From positions 48,147 through 112,146 of the forward strand of contig SSNU01000002.1 in NCBI GenBank assembly GCA_012064415.1: a stretch of 64,000 nt of DNA, in the 5' to 3' direction. The stretch's first letter is position 1; each line of letters starts with the position of its first letter. The notes beneath the pieces were generated by a model. It did no database searches. It was not told where the DNA came from and worked only from the letters and a program-made list of their open reading frames with translations. This document shows positions 62,582-64,000 of this stretch, one piece after another. This stretch comes from Gyrodactylus bullatarudis (taxonomy: Eukaryota; Platyhelminthes; Monogenea; Gyrodactylidea; Gyrodactylidae). The position numbers and the translations under genes are program-made.

Positions 62582-62635
62582 GTCGGTGTAAGTTTTGATG
62601 AGAACCGACGAAAATAAAAGCTTTTATTCACTTTA
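62582..62635 (+). ncRNA. Hammerhead ribozyme, PLE family A
   Basis: GUCGGU pairs with ACCGAC (62604-62609), a compensatory variant of CCGGU/ACCGG; core UUGAUGA (first C to U); GAAA; long perfect stem III AUAAAAGCUUUUAU; U-C site, cleavage after C62629; stem I AAGU/ACUU with one extra U. Confidence 0.65.
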
Positions 62636-62658
62636 AACTCGTCGTTCTACTAACCAGC

Positions 62659-62710
62659 ATGACTAGCAGTCAGCAACAAACAAGCATTTTCCAAGATATA
62701 AGGCAGCTTA
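62659..62710 (+). pseudogene. PLE family A ORF start, truncated
   Basis: MTSSQQQTSIFQDIRQLM, then KEE stop at about 62730. Shares the I-F-x-D/E-I/V-R-Q core of the family A N-terminus; starts 30 nt after the predicted ribozyme cut. Confidence 0.5.
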
Positions 62711-62734
62711 TGATCATAAAGGAAGAATAATCTA

Positions 62735-63238
62735 TATTAACTTAACACATGTATTGTTTATAAATTATTTTTATTATATTTATACCTCACAGTTATTCTT
62801 CAGGTGGACCAAAAATATTTCACTTCTCAGCAACTCTCAGTGGCCGCTTTTAAACATCAACCAGAACCACGGTCTTAGTTGACAAAATTATATTCTTAAA
62901 TATCAATCATTTATCATGAAAAAATAATAAATTCAAGATATGTTCAACTGTAAGTATACGATTATTGTCTAAGGGAATACGATTATGTTTCAAAATTTAA
63001 AGCATTAAAGAATTAATCACCTTCAAAGATGTCAACATTTGTGAGTTATATTTATCCTCATTGTAATATAAATTATTCATAACCATCCGTACGCTTCTAA
63101 CACGGTATACATAGTTATTCCAGAAACACATACTTGAGCAAAAACTTAATTAAGAACTTGGTCTATTAATCATAACAGACATAATTGTGTAACAAAATCA
63201 TTATACGGGTAATGCTTGAAAAGTTTTTATGTCATACA
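62735..63238. other. AT-rich spacer
   Basis: Nothing recognised. Confidence 0.4.
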
Positions 63239-63350
63239 CAGTTAATTACGCACATGATGACTCACTGGATGAATATATTTCCTACTAAAATTAAATTTCA
63301 TACCTCTCTCCACCTGTACAGGTGACCAATAATATGCATAAAAACCAACA
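63239..63350 (+). mobile_element. pogo/Tigger-like terminus
   Basis: CAGTTAATTACGCACATGAT GACTC then TTTCATACCTCTCTCCACC and GACCAATAATATG: same layout as the ends at 47.6 and 52.95 kb. The other end is not visible before the window closes. Confidence 0.55.
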
Positions 63351-63639
63351 ATCAATAGAATTTGATTACTCTCCTAAACAATTCTTCTTCCGCTTCTCAC
63401 CAACTCTAAGGCTAAGCTATGCAGGAAAGATTTTTTTATGTAACATGAATTTTATTCATTCATTATAATCAATATTTTCTTTCTCAAATTTTAGTATTTA
63501 AGATACTTGATACTGGAGTTTTACATTTTTTAGTTTAAAGTTTTAGTTCAAAATTGATTGAGGTGTTTTATAAAGTTTAAATTTATTTCTCGATTGATTG
63601 AAATCAGATTTCCTTCATCTAAATTTTACACGAATTTAC

Positions 63640-63990
63640 CTATCTAAAGCAGTTTATTATTGTCTCATTCATAAAATTATCCTGGGTCAAATGCTTAGTT
63701 TTAGTAGTTAATATAATATTTTATGGTAAGCAAGAATATCAGGAGGTTAATCATAAAAAGGAACGTTCTGCTCTGATTTCTTATTTGAATATTCAAAGAG
63801 TTCTAGTATTTCACTTACCATCTAAATGTTTGATTGGAGTTGGAAGCAGTTTATAATTGTCTCATTCATAAAATTATTCTGGCAAAGGCAATTTTATTTT
63901 TTCGGAATTGAAAAATTTATATTTATTAATTAAAATTATGACCTATACATGTTAGGGAACAGGGTAAAAGTGTTCAATGTGTCAGTATTT
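63640..63990 (+). repeat. Short direct duplication, ~190-bp period
   Basis: GTCTCATTCATAAAATTAT at 63661 recurs at 63857, and AGTATTTCACTTACCA at 63806 recurs at 63982, consistent with two partial tandem copies of about 180-195 bp. Confidence 0.5.
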
Positions 63991-64000
63991 CACTTACCAC

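Noticed and set aside
63640..63990. CRISPR-like or satellite array
   Set aside because: Only two partial copies with a period near 190 bp; no regular short repeats or spacers. No CRISPR array was found anywhere.

Overview
The window is a dense, strongly AT-rich eukaryotic transposon landscape. I found no convincing host gene, rRNA, prokaryotic operon or CRISPR array. Elements with spliceosomal introns, CsRn1-type Ty3/gypsy elements, Penelope-like elements (PLEs), Merlin, Tc1 and pogo-like DNA transposons and tRNA-derived SINEs together point to an invertebrate metazoan. Every intron I can infer is tiny (26, 29, 33, 44 and 53 nt), which would suit a compact or parasitic lineage, but I cannot place the species.

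Layout. 0-10.6 kb: PLE debris (RT N-terminus, several solo pseudo-LTRs with hammerhead ribozymes), a foldback element, a tRNA-SINE carrying a hammerhead, and a CR1/Jockey-like LINE remnant. 11.1-14 kb: an apparently complete Merlin transposon (8-bp target duplication, 290-bp inverted repeats, one 33-nt intron), then a Tc1/mariner-like transposase gene with two micro-introns. 14.6-17.1 kb: PLE family A RT and an inverted pair of PLE A ends. 17.9-22.7 kb: gypsy-1, decayed inside but with apparently identical LTRs, inserted in a hammerhead SINE. 24.8-29.5 kb: gypsy-2, structurally intact, inserted in a Tc1 transposase. 31-38.7 kb: LINE copies interrupted by a Merlin-like MITE and by gypsy-3, a large palindromic repeat, and PLE family C. 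39-47.4 kb: PLE family B, a Tc1-like element and its MITE, and an internally deleted Merlin. 47.5-52.6 kb: gypsy-4 debris, PLE A 3' ends, and LINE RT. 52.9-56.7 kb: a pogo/Tigger-like element with a nested MITE, PLE C tail, and an inverted Merlin derivative. 57.3-64 kb: gypsy-5, a TA-flanked element carrying a spliced ORF of unknown function, LINE tail, and a PLE A junction.

How the parts work together. The most coherent system is in the PLEs. Family A junctions read: C-terminal ORF with a basic stretch and a PIP-box-like motif, stop, CCAAT and TATA boxes, a compact hammerhead ribozyme with a conserved pseudoknot, and then the next ORF start 30-36 nt after the predicted cleavage site. Three distinct hammerhead families (A, B, C) each keep a pairing between bases just upstream of stem I and the stem II loop. 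Two families (A and B) end in QxxhxxYF-like peptides resembling PCNA-interacting motifs. Both CsRn1-like gypsy elements start gag inside the LTR and have a textbook -1 frameshift site (A AAA AAC, 6-nt spacer, H-type pseudoknot) between gag and pol.

All identifications are from reading sequence and motifs by eye. No searches, alignments or folding programs were run, and coordinates of RNA motifs and repeat ends may be off by a few bases.
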